43,936 nucleotides of DNA, taken from assembly GCA_020060625.1 (NCBI GenBank), contig JAGUZU010000154.1, positions 1 to 43,936 of the forward strand, in the 5' to 3' direction. The stretch is from Anaerolineales bacterium (GTDB lineage Bacteria > Chloroflexota > Anaerolineae > Anaerolineales > Villigracilaceae). Position 1 is the first letter of the stretch, and the number at the start of each line of letters is the position of its first letter. Positions 8,356-16,457 of the stretch are shown in pieces. The notes below the pieces were generated by a model that was given only the letters and a program-made list of their open reading frames with translations, did not search any database and was not told the origin of the DNA. A program made the position numbers and the translations under genes.

Positions 8356-9365
8356 TGATTGGCAAGAAAACAAGCAGAGTGATGTCCTTCGCTCACAGTG
8401 AAGAGGGAAGGCGTTTCGGTTTGACAGCGGTCAAACGCAAACTCACAGCGCGGCGCAAAGGGACAGCCTTGCATCGCGCCAGGGTTCGATGGGACGGTGC
8501 CAGAAATTGCCGCCATCTTTTTTCCACGCGAGCCAGGCTTGGGGATGGCGTTCATCAATCCGCGCGTGTAGGGATGCTGCGGATTGTTGAAGATATCTTT
8601 CGTGGAGCCGATCTCCGCCACACGACCCGCGTAAAGAACGGCGAGGCGGTCGCAAGTCTGTGCGACGACGCCGAGGTTGTGCGTAATGAGAATGACGGAA
8701 ATATCGAACTGTTTCTGCAAGTCACGCAGTAATTTGAGGATTTGCGCTTGAATAGTGACATCCAGCGCGGTGGTCGGTTCGTCAGCGATCAGCAATTGCG
8801 GGCGGCACGAGAGCGCCATCGCGATCATCACACGCTGCTGCTGTCCGCCCGAAAGTTGATGCGGATACGAATTCATCACACGGGTCACATCGGGCAGCCC
8901 AACTGCATCGAGCGTTTCGCCCGCCCGTTCGCTGGCTTGCTTCGCGTTCAAATTCGTATGCTGACGAATGACGCGCATCATCTGCGAGCCGATGGTGAAG
9001 ACAGGGTTGAGCGAGGATGACGGGTCTTGAAAGATCATCGCGACCTTTCCGCCACGCACTTGTTCCATGTCAGAGGCGGGCAGGTCAAGCAGGTTGGTTG
9101 AATCGAAATGGATCATTCCGTTCGTAATGCGTGCCGAACGCGGAAGCAAACGTAAAACGGAAAGTCCCGTAATCGTTTTCCCACAGCCTGTCTCACCGAC
9201 CAAACCAAACACTTCGCCGCGTTTTACGTCGAAGGAAATTCCGTTCAACGCTTTGAGAATTCCGCGCGACGTTTTGAATTCCAAGTTCAGGTTGGAAACA
9301 GTCAGGAGATTGCTTTCCCCACGCTTCGCTCGGGACAGGCGCTCCGCTCGCAATGACATGCTCAT
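8352..9365 (-). CDS. Peptide/nickel-type ABC transporter ATPase (OppD/DppD-like) with repeat-encoded N-terminus
   Basis: The 337-aa ATPase has Walker A GETGCGKT, signature LSGGQQQRVMIAMAL, Walker B LLIADEPTTALD and ITHNLG, plus the C-terminal cysteine motif GCPFAPRCEFAFDRC. It pairs with the OppF-like ATPase. The ATG at 9365 overlaps the permease stop (ATGA). The first about 20 residues (MSMSLRAERLSRAKRGESN) are encoded by a dispersed repeat beginning TGTCATTGCGAG; the conserved domain only starts at LLTVSNLNLEF. The N-terminus therefore looks like repeat DNA captured by the gene. A later start within the repeat is possible, but no better ribosome site is visible. Confidence 0.9.
   Translation of the reverse strand: MSMSLRAERLSRAKRGESNLLTVSNLNLEFKTSRGILKALNGISFDVKRGEVFGLVGETGCGKTITGLSVLRLLPRSARITNGMIHFDSTNLLDLPASDMEQVRGGKVAMIFQDPSSSLNPVFTIGSQMMRVIRQHTNLNAKQASERAGETLDAVGLPDVTRVMNSYPHQLSGGQQQRVMIAMALSCRPQLLIADEPTTALDVTIQAQILKLLRDLQKQFDISVILITHNLGVVAQTCDRLAVLYAGRVAEIGSTKDIFNNPQHPYTRGLMNAIPKPGSRGKKMAAISGTVPSNPGAMQGCPFAPRCEFAFDRCQTETPSLFTVSEGHHSACFLANQ
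9310..9360 (-). repeat. Half copy of the TGTCATTGCGAG repeat at the 5' end of the ABC ATPase gene
   Basis: Read on the minus strand, this begins ATGTCATTGCGAGCGGAGCG and runs to GAAAGCAATCTCC, matching the pattern of the element at 29108-29193 (TGTCATTGCGAG ... GAAGCAATC). It is translated as part of the ATPase N-terminus. Confidence 0.65.
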
Positions 9366-10252
9366 TTGTACTGCCTCGGGTCGAAGATGTCGCGCAATGT
9401 ATCGCCCAATAAATTGAACGCCAGCACAACGACGAAGATTGCAATGCCAGGATACGTCGCAACCCACCATTGGTTTAAAATCAACTCGCGCCCTTCGCTG
9501 ACCATCAAACCCCAATCAGGTGAAGGCGGCTGCGTGCCAAGCCCCAAAAACGCCAGTCCGCCCATTGCAAGGATGACGGTACCGAGATCGACAGTTGCCT
9601 GCACGAGGATTGGGGAAATCGTATTCGGCAGGATATGCCTGAAGATGATGACCGCATCTTTCACACCGACAGCCTGAGCAGCCTCTACGAAATATCTCTC
9701 CCTCAAACTGATCGCCACTCCGCGCGCGATGCGCGTGTACCAGGGCCACCACGAAATGACCAGCGCGATGGCGGCTTTATCCAACCCGCGCCCCAACGCG
9801 GAGGTGATCGCCATTGCCAGTAGTAATGAAGGGAAGGCAAGGAACAGGTCTGTGATGCGCATGATGACTTCGTCGATCCAGCCGCCTTTGTAGCCTGCCA
9901 ATGCGCCGAGTGGCGTACCGATTAACACGGCAAAGAAGACCACACCCATCGGCACCATCAATGCTGCGCGCGCGCCGACGATGATGCGGCTGAGCATGTC
10001 GCGCCCTAGTTTGTCCGTGCCGAGCGGATGTTCAGCGGAGGGCGCCAGCAGGGAGTTGGAAGCATTCGTCTTGCCTGCACCTTCGAGTGGATTTGGCGCG
10101 ATCTGGTTTGCAAAAATTGCCATCAAAATGAAAAGAATAATAATGACTGTGCTTATCAATGCCAGCGGATCACGCACGATGACAGACAACACGTGACGGA
10201 ATGTCCGTGTGCGTTCGTTTTCAGGGGCGGGGATGAGAGGAATAGTGGTCAA
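9362..10252 (-). CDS. Peptide/nickel-type ABC transporter permease (OppC/DppC-like)
   Basis: The 296-aa membrane protein has about six TM helices and the OppC hallmarks: an N-terminal cytoplasmic stretch before the first helix, APSAEHPLGTDKLGRDMLSR, and the EAA loop (FVEAAQAVGVKDAVIIFRHILPN). It forms the channel with the permease at 10249-11271. The frame begins on a TTG whose TTGA overlaps the stop of that gene; GTGAG a few bases upstream can serve as ribosome site. It is part of the five-gene importer operon. Confidence 0.9.
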   Translation of the reverse strand: MTTIPLIPAPENERTRTFRHVLSVIVRDPLALISTVIIILFILMAIFANQIAPNPLEGAGKTNASNSLLAPSAEHPLGTDKLGRDMLSRIIVGARAALMVPMGVVFFAVLIGTPLGALAGYKGGWIDEVIMRITDLFLAFPSLLLAMAITSALGRGLDKAAIALVISWWPWYTRIARGVAISLRERYFVEAAQAVGVKDAVIIFRHILPNTISPILVQATVDLGTVILAMGGLAFLGLGTQPPSPDWGLMVSEGRELILNQWWVATYPGIAIFVVVLAFNLLGDTLRDIFDPRQYK

Positions 10253-11271
10253 TTCAAACTCACACGCGGGTCAACCCAGGATTGGACAACATCCACGATC
10301 AAATTGATGAGAACGTATCCAGATGCGCCGAGCAGGGTCATGCCCATGATGGCGGGATAGTCAAGATTTAATAAGGAACGGGTGGTGAAAAGCCCCAGCC
10401 CGGGCCAGGTGAAAATGATTTCAACGAAGAATGTGCCAGTTAAGGCAAAGGCAAAGGTCAAGCCGATGACGGTCAGCGTGGGGGAGATGGCGTTTTTCAA
10501 CGCGTAGAGATAGGTGATGACACTGTCCCGAATCCCGTAGGCGCGGGCGGTGCGGATGTAATCCTGCTCCAGCACTTCGAGCATGGTGGCGCGCGTCATG
10601 CGGGCAATCAGCCCGATGGGATAGGCGGCAAGCGTAAAGGCGGGAAGGATCAGGTGTAGAAGAGCATTCTTAAGGGCAACCCAGTTTCGGGTTAAGAGTG
10701 AATCGAGCACGATGAAGCGAGTGATCTCCGTCACAGGGCTGACGAAGCGCATATCCGCATCCAGTCTTCCTATCAATGGTAGCCATTCCAGATTGCGGAA
10801 GAAGATAATTTGCAGAATAAGTCCAAGGAAAAAAGCGGGCATTGAAACACCCACGATGGAGATGAAGCGGACGAATAGATCGGGGGGGCGTCCCTGCCAG
10901 CGCGCGCTGAGCACGCCCAACGGAACGCCGATGAGCATCGCAATGAACATGCCCGCAAAAAGCAATTCGAGCGTGGCGGGCAGGCGGTCTGAAATTTCCT
11001 GCGTGATCGGGCGCTTGGTGGAAATGGAATTGCCGAGGTCGCCCTGCAAGAGTTCGCCCATGTAGATCGCATATTGAGTGGGGAGCGGTTTGTCCAACCC
11101 TAATTTTTCACGGATGCGCGCCAGCTCCTCTGGGCGCGCTTTGGGACCTGCATACAACGATGCGGCATCAGTCGGCACCACCCTTGCGATGAAGAAGGTG
11201 ATGATGGAGACACCCAGTAAAACGAACAGGGATGTCAGCAGGCGGCGGAGGATGAATTCGAGTTGGCGCAT
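10249..11271 (-). CDS. Peptide/nickel-type ABC transporter permease (OppB/DppB-like)
   Basis: The 340-aa protein has an N-terminal TM helix (MRQLEFILRRLLTSLFVLLG), the periplasmic loop LGLDKPLPTQYAIYMGELLQ typical of this permease family, and an EAA-type loop (DYIRTARAYGIRDSVITYLY ALKNA). It overlaps the second permease by four bases. A GC-rich palindromic repeat (11281-11376) separates it from the binding-protein gene, which could modulate expression between the abundant binding protein and the membrane parts. Confidence 0.92.
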   Translation of the reverse strand: MRQLEFILRRLLTSLFVLLGVSIITFFIARVVPTDAASLYAGPKARPEELARIREKLGLDKPLPTQYAIYMGELLQGDLGNSISTKRPITQEISDRLPATLELLFAGMFIAMLIGVPLGVLSARWQGRPPDLFVRFISIVGVSMPAFFLGLILQIIFFRNLEWLPLIGRLDADMRFVSPVTEITRFIVLDSLLTRNWVALKNALLHLILPAFTLAAYPIGLIARMTRATMLEVLEQDYIRTARAYGIRDSVITYLYALKNAISPTLTVIGLTFAFALTGTFFVEIIFTWPGLGLFTTRSLLNLDYPAIMGMTLLGASGYVLINLIVDVVQSWVDPRVSLN

Positions 11272-11280
11272 GATGGATTG

Positions 11281-11376
11281 CCCTCACCCCTAACCCCTCT
11301 ACCACTTCGTGGCACGCGTCCCGAAGGGAGAGGGGGACTCCCTTCCCCCATTGGGGGAAGGGCTGGGGATGAGGGA
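11281..11376. repeat. GC-rich palindromic repeat (CCCTCACCCC family), intergenic
   Basis: It starts CCCTCACCCCTAACCCCTCT and ends with GGCTGGGGATGAGGGA; inside it are paired GGGAGAGGGGGA and TCCCTTCCCCC/GGGGGAAGGG segments. Related copies lie at 22685-22759, 29451-29488, 32396-32429 and 36944-37033. It can fold into strong hairpins and lies between the binding-protein and permease genes. Confidence 0.8.
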
Positions 11377-11381
11377 AAGTC

Positions 11382-13025
11382 TTATTTCGCAGGGCGCAAA
11401 TCGTAGAAGAAGTACTGCACGAACGGGTAGTTCAGATTGTACTGGAAGCCTTCGATGCTGTTCGGGATGATGAAGACGGCTTTGGTATCGAAGAAGAACA
11501 GACCAGCGGCTTCTTCCACGAGCAGGTTCATGGCTTCGACGTACTTCGCCTGTGACGTGGCGGGGTCACTCACGGTCAACTCGATGGCTTCGTCAACCAG
11601 CGCGTTGAATTCGGGGTTGTTCCAGTAGGACAGGTTGAAGAAGGGCTTTTCGGTGTAGTAGAACATGGACCACAGGTTGTCGGAGCCGGCGTCGGAGTAG
11701 GTGGGCCAGTAGAGCAGGAGGAACATGTCCTGCGCGTTGGCGGGATCGTTCTTGGCTTCCGCCCATTGCGTTCCAAAGGCAATGGCTTCGATGGTCACGT
11801 CCACGCCGAGTTCGGCATAGGCATCCTTGATGAGCGGGGCGTAGGCTTCGTGGGTGGCATTCTCCGCGGCATAGGTCAGGCGCAGGCTGAATCCGCCGCC
11901 TTCGTAGCCCGCTTCGGCGAGCAGTTCCTTGGCTTTGTCGAGGTCGTAGGTGTATTGATTTACATCAGGCGACCAGGGCCACACGCCGGCAGGGACGGGT
12001 CCGCGGCTTTGCGTGCCGAGTCCTTTGACGCCGATTTGGATGATGTCTTCGTAGGGGATGGCATAGGAAAGCGCCTGACGAACTTTTGCATTGTCCAATG
12101 GTGCGCGGGTTGTATTGAAGAAACCGACGTAGTTGAAGAAGGAGGGTTCTTCGAAATAGGTGTAATCGGGGTTGTCTTTGAAACTTCCGTAGTTCTCACG
12201 CGGGATGCTGGTGACGAGGTCAACGCTGCCCGACTCGATCAACTGTTGCTGGGTCAATGCTTCGGGGATGATCTGCACAAGGACGGTGTCGAACTGGTCA
12301 TCTTCCCAGCCGCCCCAGTAGTTTTCGTATTTCTGGAAGACGATTTCCTGATCGGGCACGTAGGATTCGATCACATACGGACCGGTTCCCGCTTCCACGC
12401 CGTTCGCCCAGTAGTTTTCATCTGCCGCAGCGGTGTCTAAAGCCTTGGGGCTGACGATCCAGGCTCCGTAGAGGGAAGAGGCGATCAGGTCAATCGGAGC
12501 GGAAGCGTTCAGATTAAATTGAACGGTCAGGTCATCCACGGCTTCGATGCTTTCCACCATCCACCAAATGAAGGAGGCGCCGCCGGAGGTGCGGGCGGCA
12601 TCCAGAGATTTGATCACGGCATCGGCGTTCATCGGCTCGCCGTCGTGGAAGGTGACGCCTTCGCGCAGGTTGAACGTCCACACGGTGCCGTCTTCATTGG
12701 ATTCCCAACTCTCGGCAAGCAGGGGAGTGAATTGCTCGGCAGAACCGGGCGGATTGATGCGGAGCAATTGCTCATACACATTCGCCATATATGCCGCTTC
12801 GGTCGAGAACGAAGCGATGGGATCCCAAGTGGTGATGTTGGCGGTGTTGGCGATCTTCAAGACCGAAGGCGCGGCAGGCGCTTCTTCGACGGGCGCATCT
12901 GTGGCAGGCGCTTCTGTCACTTCAGCAGGCTCGACGGGCGCTTCGGGTACGGCTCCTCCGCCACAGGCGCTCAAAACCAGCGAAAGCGCAACCAGCAAGG
13001 ACACGAACAGGGTAAAGCGTTTCAT
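11382..13025 (-). CDS. Family 5 extracellular solute-binding lipoprotein (peptide/nickel ABC importer)
   Basis: The 547-aa protein starts MKRFTLFVSLLVALSLVLSAC, with the lipobox cysteine at residue 21, followed by a low-complexity A/P/E/V spacer (about 25-55) and the SBP_bac_5 fold (NITTWDPIASFSTEAAYMANVYEQLLR near its start, RPAK at the end). It binds peptides or similar solutes outside the membrane and delivers them to the permeases. AGGAG lies a few bases before the ATG at 13025; the longer frame runs into the divergent promoter region. It is the first gene of the importer operon and shares its upstream region, including a perfect inverted repeat at 13073-13097, with the divergent MalT/SARP-like regulator, its likely controller. 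Confidence 0.92.
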   Translation of the reverse strand: MKRFTLFVSLLVALSLVLSACGGGAVPEAPVEPAEVTEAPATDAPVEEAPAAPSVLKIANTANITTWDPIASFSTEAAYMANVYEQLLRINPPGSAEQFTPLLAESWESNEDGTVWTFNLREGVTFHDGEPMNADAVIKSLDAARTSGGASFIWWMVESIEAVDDLTVQFNLNASAPIDLIASSLYGAWIVSPKALDTAAADENYWANGVEAGTGPYVIESYVPDQEIVFQKYENYWGGWEDDQFDTVLVQIIPEALTQQQLIESGSVDLVTSIPRENYGSFKDNPDYTYFEEPSFFNYVGFFNTTRAPLDNAKVRQALSYAIPYEDIIQIGVKGLGTQSRGPVPAGVWPWSPDVNQYTYDLDKAKELLAEAGYEGGGFSLRLTYAAENATHEAYAPLIKDAYAELGVDVTIEAIAFGTQWAEAKNDPANAQDMFLLLYWPTYSDAGSDNLWSMFYYTEKPFFNLSYWNNPEFNALVDEAIELTVSDPATSQAKYVEAMNLLVEEAAGLFFFDTKAVFIIPNSIEGFQYNLNYPFVQYFFYDLRPAK

Positions 13026-13072
13026 AGTATCTCCTCTTTTAGGCATGGGTGATTTTGTAATCTTAACATGGG

Positions 13073-13097
13073 CAATTTGCAAAAAGTTTGCAAATTG
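13073..13097. promoter_or_regulatory. Perfect inverted repeat between importer operon and regulator (operator candidate)
   Basis: CAATTTGCAAA (13073-13083) and TTTGCAAATTG (13087-13097) are exact reverse complements around a 3-base centre. The site lies 48 bp from the importer's first start codon and just upstream of the regulator's -10 box, so it is well placed to control both divergent transcripts. Confidence 0.6.
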
Positions 13098-13124
13098 GGG
13101 GCGTTTCTGACTTACGGCTATAAT
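13095..13124 (+). promoter_or_regulatory. Promoter of the MalT/SARP-like regulator
   Basis: TATAAT at 13119-13124 is a consensus -10 box; TTGGGG at 13095-13100 is a weak -35 at 18 bp and overlaps the right arm of the inverted repeat. This fits a promoter that needs an activator or is autoregulated. The ATG at 13153 has no clear Shine-Dalgarno sequence. Confidence 0.5.
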
Positions 13125-13152
13125 TATCGAACCTGATCGCCCGTCGCCAAAT

Positions 13153-16100
13153 ATGAAGCCTTCCATCCTTCTCCGTACAAAATTTCTCGTCCCACGCCCG
13201 CGCCCGGAATTACTGCCCCGTCCGCGCCTGCTCGAATGGCTCGATTCAAATGCGGATAAACGCCTGACACTGCTTTCCGCCCCGGCTGGATACGGCAAAA
13301 CGACCCTGCTTGCCGACTTTATCAACGCCTCTTCCAGCCCCTTCGGCACGCCTCCCTCTTCGAGGACTTCGCAGGGCAAGCCTTTTGCCTGGTACACCCT
13401 AGACGCCCAGGATTCCGACCCGACCGTTTTCCTCACCTATTTAATCGAATCCCTGCGGAGCATGAAGCGCGCGCCTGAGTCATTGACCCGCGCCATCGGG
13501 CAGACTGCGCAGTCCCTTCTGGATAGCGCGGAAGCCTCCATCTCGTCCCAACGCGTGCTGACCGTGCTGGTCAACGAACTGGCGGAGGTGATCGAAACGC
13601 CCTGGCTGATCGTGCTGGAGGATTATCATTTCGTCACCAGTCCTGTCGTCCATCAACTTGTGGATTTTCTGCTGGAAAACGCTCCCAATGATCTGAGGCT
13701 GGTCATCTCTACTCGTGTAGACCCGCCGCTGGCGTTGGCGCGTCTGCGGGCGCGTGGTCAACTGGCGGAGTTGCGGGCTTCGTCCCTGCGCTTCCGTGAT
13801 GACGAGGTGGCGCATTGGATCCAATCCAACCTGCCCGATATTTCCACCGAAAGCCTAAGCCTGCTCAGCGAAAAGACCGAAGGCTGGGTGGCGGCATTGC
13901 AGATCATTCGCTCATCCCTCAGCGGACGCGACGCGCAGGACGTGGATGCCATGCTCTCAGGCTTGAGCGGTTCCCAGCAATTCGTCTTCGATTATCTGGC
14001 GGAAGAGGTTTTCAAACGCCTGCCTGAAGATACGCAGGAATTTTTGCTGCGCACGTCCATCCTGCAACAAATGGACGCGTCCGCGTGCAATGCGGTGGCG
14101 AGCGTGCAAAATGCCCAGTCCATTTTGGAGGAATTGGAGAAGCAGAATCTATTTGTCTCAAGTTTGGATTCGCAGAGACGCTGGTATCGCTATCATTATC
14201 TGTTCCGCGAATTCCTTCTCAGCCGACTCCAACGTGTCGAAACGGAATCAATTGTCGGGCTTGCCCTGAGCCGTGTCGAAGGGTTGGAAAGAAGCGCGGG
14301 CAGACATTACGAGTCGCAGGGTGAATTGGAAGCGGCGCTGTCGCATTATCTCAACGCGCAGGATTTTGAATCCGCTGCGCGGGTCGTTTCCATCTTCGCC
14401 GCCGATTACGTCGAGCGCGGACGTGTGGAAGTGTTGCATCGTTCTCTCAGCGCCTTGCCCACCGAGGTGATGAAAGCCAATCCCGAATTGCTGTTACAGC
14501 ATGGCAACGCCCACTGGCGGCTCGGGCAGACGGGCGCGGCGATTGCAGCGTTTGAAGATGCGCGTTCGTCGTTTGCGGCGCAGGATAATACGGGCGGAGT
14601 CTGCCGCGCGCTCACACGTCTTGCCGAAGTCAACCGCGCGCAGGGGAATTACCGCCAGGCAGAGACATTGTCCACTGAGGCATTATCTTTCGCAAATGAA
14701 GATCATGCCGCCCGCGCTGAAGCCTTGATGGCGCTGGCAAAAAGCGTCGGTTTTCTCACAGGCATGGACAAGGGACGTCAATTAGCCGAAGAAGCCGTGG
14801 AGGAAGCGCGGCTCGCGGAGGAAAAAATCAGCGCATTGGCGCGCGCGAATTTCTTGCAATCGCTCGGTCAGATCTGCTGGTGGCACGGCGACCCACAGGC
14901 GACGGTGCGCTACTGTCAGGAAGCCTTGCAGATCGCGCCGGAAGAATTTTCCCCCATTGGGGCGCAGGCGTATATTTCATTGGTCACGCCATATTTGTAT
15001 TGGCGCGAATTGGATAAGTCCCTGCAATACGCCGAGCGCGGATTGCAAATCGCGCAGACGCTGCATTTGAAGGAATTGCTTCCCAGCGCATACACTGCTT
15101 TGGGCAACGTGCTGACTCGCTTGGGCGAAACTGCGCGAGCCGAGGCAAGTCTGCGTCAGGGTATGGAGATCGGTCAGCAGTTGGGATTGGCGTCGTATGA
15201 GCAGTTGATGGCGACGGGTTATCTCGCCTACAACCTGTGCGGACAGGGGCGCGTGGAGGAAGCCCGTCAACTGGCGGAAGGCGCGTTGTGGTCGTACACA
15301 GGCAATCCCGATACCTATGAGGCGTATGTCTGTCGCAGCGTGCTGGCGGATGTTGCGCTGGAAAACCGTCAACTCGATAAGGCGGAACGGTTATATGCCG
15401 AGTTAGTCGAAACGGGCGAACGTCGTCAGTTCCGCATTCCGTTGGCGATGGTCTATTTCGGATTGGCATTTATCCATTTGGAAACGAAGCGCCCTGAAAT
15501 TGGCATGGATTATGCGCGTAAGGCATTGCAATTGATCGAAGCCTCGCGCACGTTTCAACTCTTTCTCGATCAGGGCATCCGCTCGCAGGTGGTGAGCGAG
15601 GCGTTGATCCGCGCGGGTGAGAAGAGTCCCTTCCTTGAACGCGTTTTGGAAAATTTGCCAGAGCAGCCCATCGAGGTTTCGATCCAGGATCGTTATTCGA
15701 TTCAAGTGCAGTGTTTTGGAAATTTCCGTGTTTTGTTAAATGGGGAGGAGGTTGCACAAGATCGCTGGGTCTCTGTCAAAGCGCGCGACCTGCTGGCGTA
15801 TTTCGTCACGATGCGCGGCGAAAAGATGCCAGCCGACAAAGTCTTCGATGCGATCTGGGGCGAAAGGGAACGCACCAGCCGCACGGCATTTCACACCGCC
15901 CTGTCCCGCCTCCGCAACGCGCTCAAAGCTGGAGCGAACAGCCCAAGATTGATCCTCGTCGAAGCCGGCGAATACTGGTTGGATTCCGCCCGCTTCAGCA
16001 TTGACGTGGACGAGTTCAACGCGGCGATGGCAAAAGCGCGTTCCGCGACCAATGACGAGGTCGCGGCGGAATGGTACGAGCGCGCAGCCGCGATATCCAA

Positions 16101-16434
16101 AGGTGAATATCTACAAAACTTGTATTACGAATGGGTTTTCCCTGAACGACGCAGGTTGGCGCAATCATATCTGAACGCTTTGCAGGAACTTTCCGTACAT
16201 CATCTCGTTTCATCGCCGCGCAAAGCTATCGAATATATTGAAAAAGCCATTCCGTTGGATATACTCAATGAAGACCTGTACCGCCTGTCCATGCGGGGAT
16301 ATGCGGAGTTGGGAGACCGTTCCCGCGTGGTTCGTGTCTATTCCGAATTGCAGAAACTTTTGCAGGACGAACTGAACGCAAAACCGATGCAAACCACAAT
16401 CAACTTGTATCGGGAATTGATGGGCGGAGAATGA
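13153..16434 (+). CDS. MalT-type ATP-dependent regulator with C-terminal SARP/BTAD DNA-binding domain
   Basis: The 1093-aa protein starts like MalT-family regulators (ILLRTKFLVPRPRPELLPRP), with Walker A at 44-51 (APAGYGKT) in a STAND ATPase domain, then a long helical TPR region (about 385-840). From about residue 845 it has a winged-helix output domain (VQCFGNFRVLLNGEEV ... WVSVKARDLLAYFV) and a bacterial transcriptional activator domain (DVDEFNAAM ... EYLQNLYYEW) as in SARP proteins, instead of MalT's LuxR helix-turn-helix. It probably senses a ligand and activates transcription. Being divergent from a peptide-type importer makes that operon the likely target. Two stretches look repeat-derived: residues about 61-77 (SSSPFGTPPSSRTSQGK) and 371-378. 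Confidence 0.88.
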   Translation: MKPSILLRTKFLVPRPRPELLPRPRLLEWLDSNADKRLTLLSAPAGYGKTTLLADFINASSSPFGTPPSSRTSQGKPFAWYTLDAQDSDPTVFLTYLIESLRSMKRAPESLTRAIGQTAQSLLDSAEASISSQRVLTVLVNELAEVIETPWLIVLEDYHFVTSPVVHQLVDFLLENAPNDLRLVISTRVDPPLALARLRARGQLAELRASSLRFRDDEVAHWIQSNLPDISTESLSLLSEKTEGWVAALQIIRSSLSGRDAQDVDAMLSGLSGSQQFVFDYLAEEVFKRLPEDTQEFLLRTSILQQMDASACNAVASVQNAQSILEELEKQNLFVSSLDSQRRWYRYHYLFREFLLSRLQRVETESIVGLALSRVEGLERSAGRHYESQGELEAALSHYLNAQDFESAARVVSIFAADYVERGRVEVLHRSLSALPTEVMKANPELLLQHGNAHWRLGQTGAAIAAFEDARSSFAAQDNTGGVCRALTRLAEVNRAQGNYRQAETLSTEALSFANEDHAARAEALMALAKSVGFLTGMDKGRQLAEEAVEEARLAEEKISALARANFLQSLGQICWWHGDPQATVRYCQEALQIAPEEFSPIGAQAYISLVTPYLYWRELDKSLQYAERGLQIAQTLHLKELLPSAYTALGNVLTRLGETARAEASLRQGMEIGQQLGLASYEQLMATGYLAYNLCGQGRVEEARQLAEGALWSYTGNPDTYEAYVCRSVLADVALENRQLDKAERLYAELVETGERRQFRIPLAMVYFGLAFIHLETKRPEIGMDYARKALQLIEASRTFQLFLDQGIRSQVVSEALIRAGEKSPFLERVLENLPEQPIEVSIQDRYSIQVQCFGNFRVLLNGEEVAQDRWVSVKARDLLAYFVTMRGEKMPADKVFDAIWGERERTSRTAFHTALSRLRNALKAGANSPRLILVEAGEYWLDSARFSIDVDEFNAAMAKARSATNDEVAAEWYERAAAISKGEYLQNLYYEWVFPERRRLAQSYLNALQELSVHHLVSSPRKAIEYIEKAIPLDILNEDLYRLSMRGYAELGDRSRVVRVYSELQKLLQDELNAKPMQTTINLYRELMGGE
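14264..14283 (+). repeat. CCCTGAGC/GTCGAAGGG palindromic element inside the regulator gene
   Basis: CCCTGAG and GTCGAAGGG form an imperfect inverted element translated in frame (ALSRVEGL) within the TPR region. The pattern is a familiar dispersed intergenic element in bacteria with many repeats. No second exact copy was seen in this window. Confidence 0.45.
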
Positions 16435-16457
16435 TGGATCACATCTGAAAATAACAC

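Noticed and set aside
9366-9515. N-terminal extension of the OppD-like ATPase up to 9515
   Set aside because: It lies entirely within the upstream permease gene, and the ATGA overlap at 9362-9365 is the normal coupling.
13026-13436. N-terminal extension of the solute-binding protein up to 13436
   Set aside because: It would run through the divergent promoter and the regulator's 5' end; the lipoprotein signal and ribosome site fix the start at 13025.
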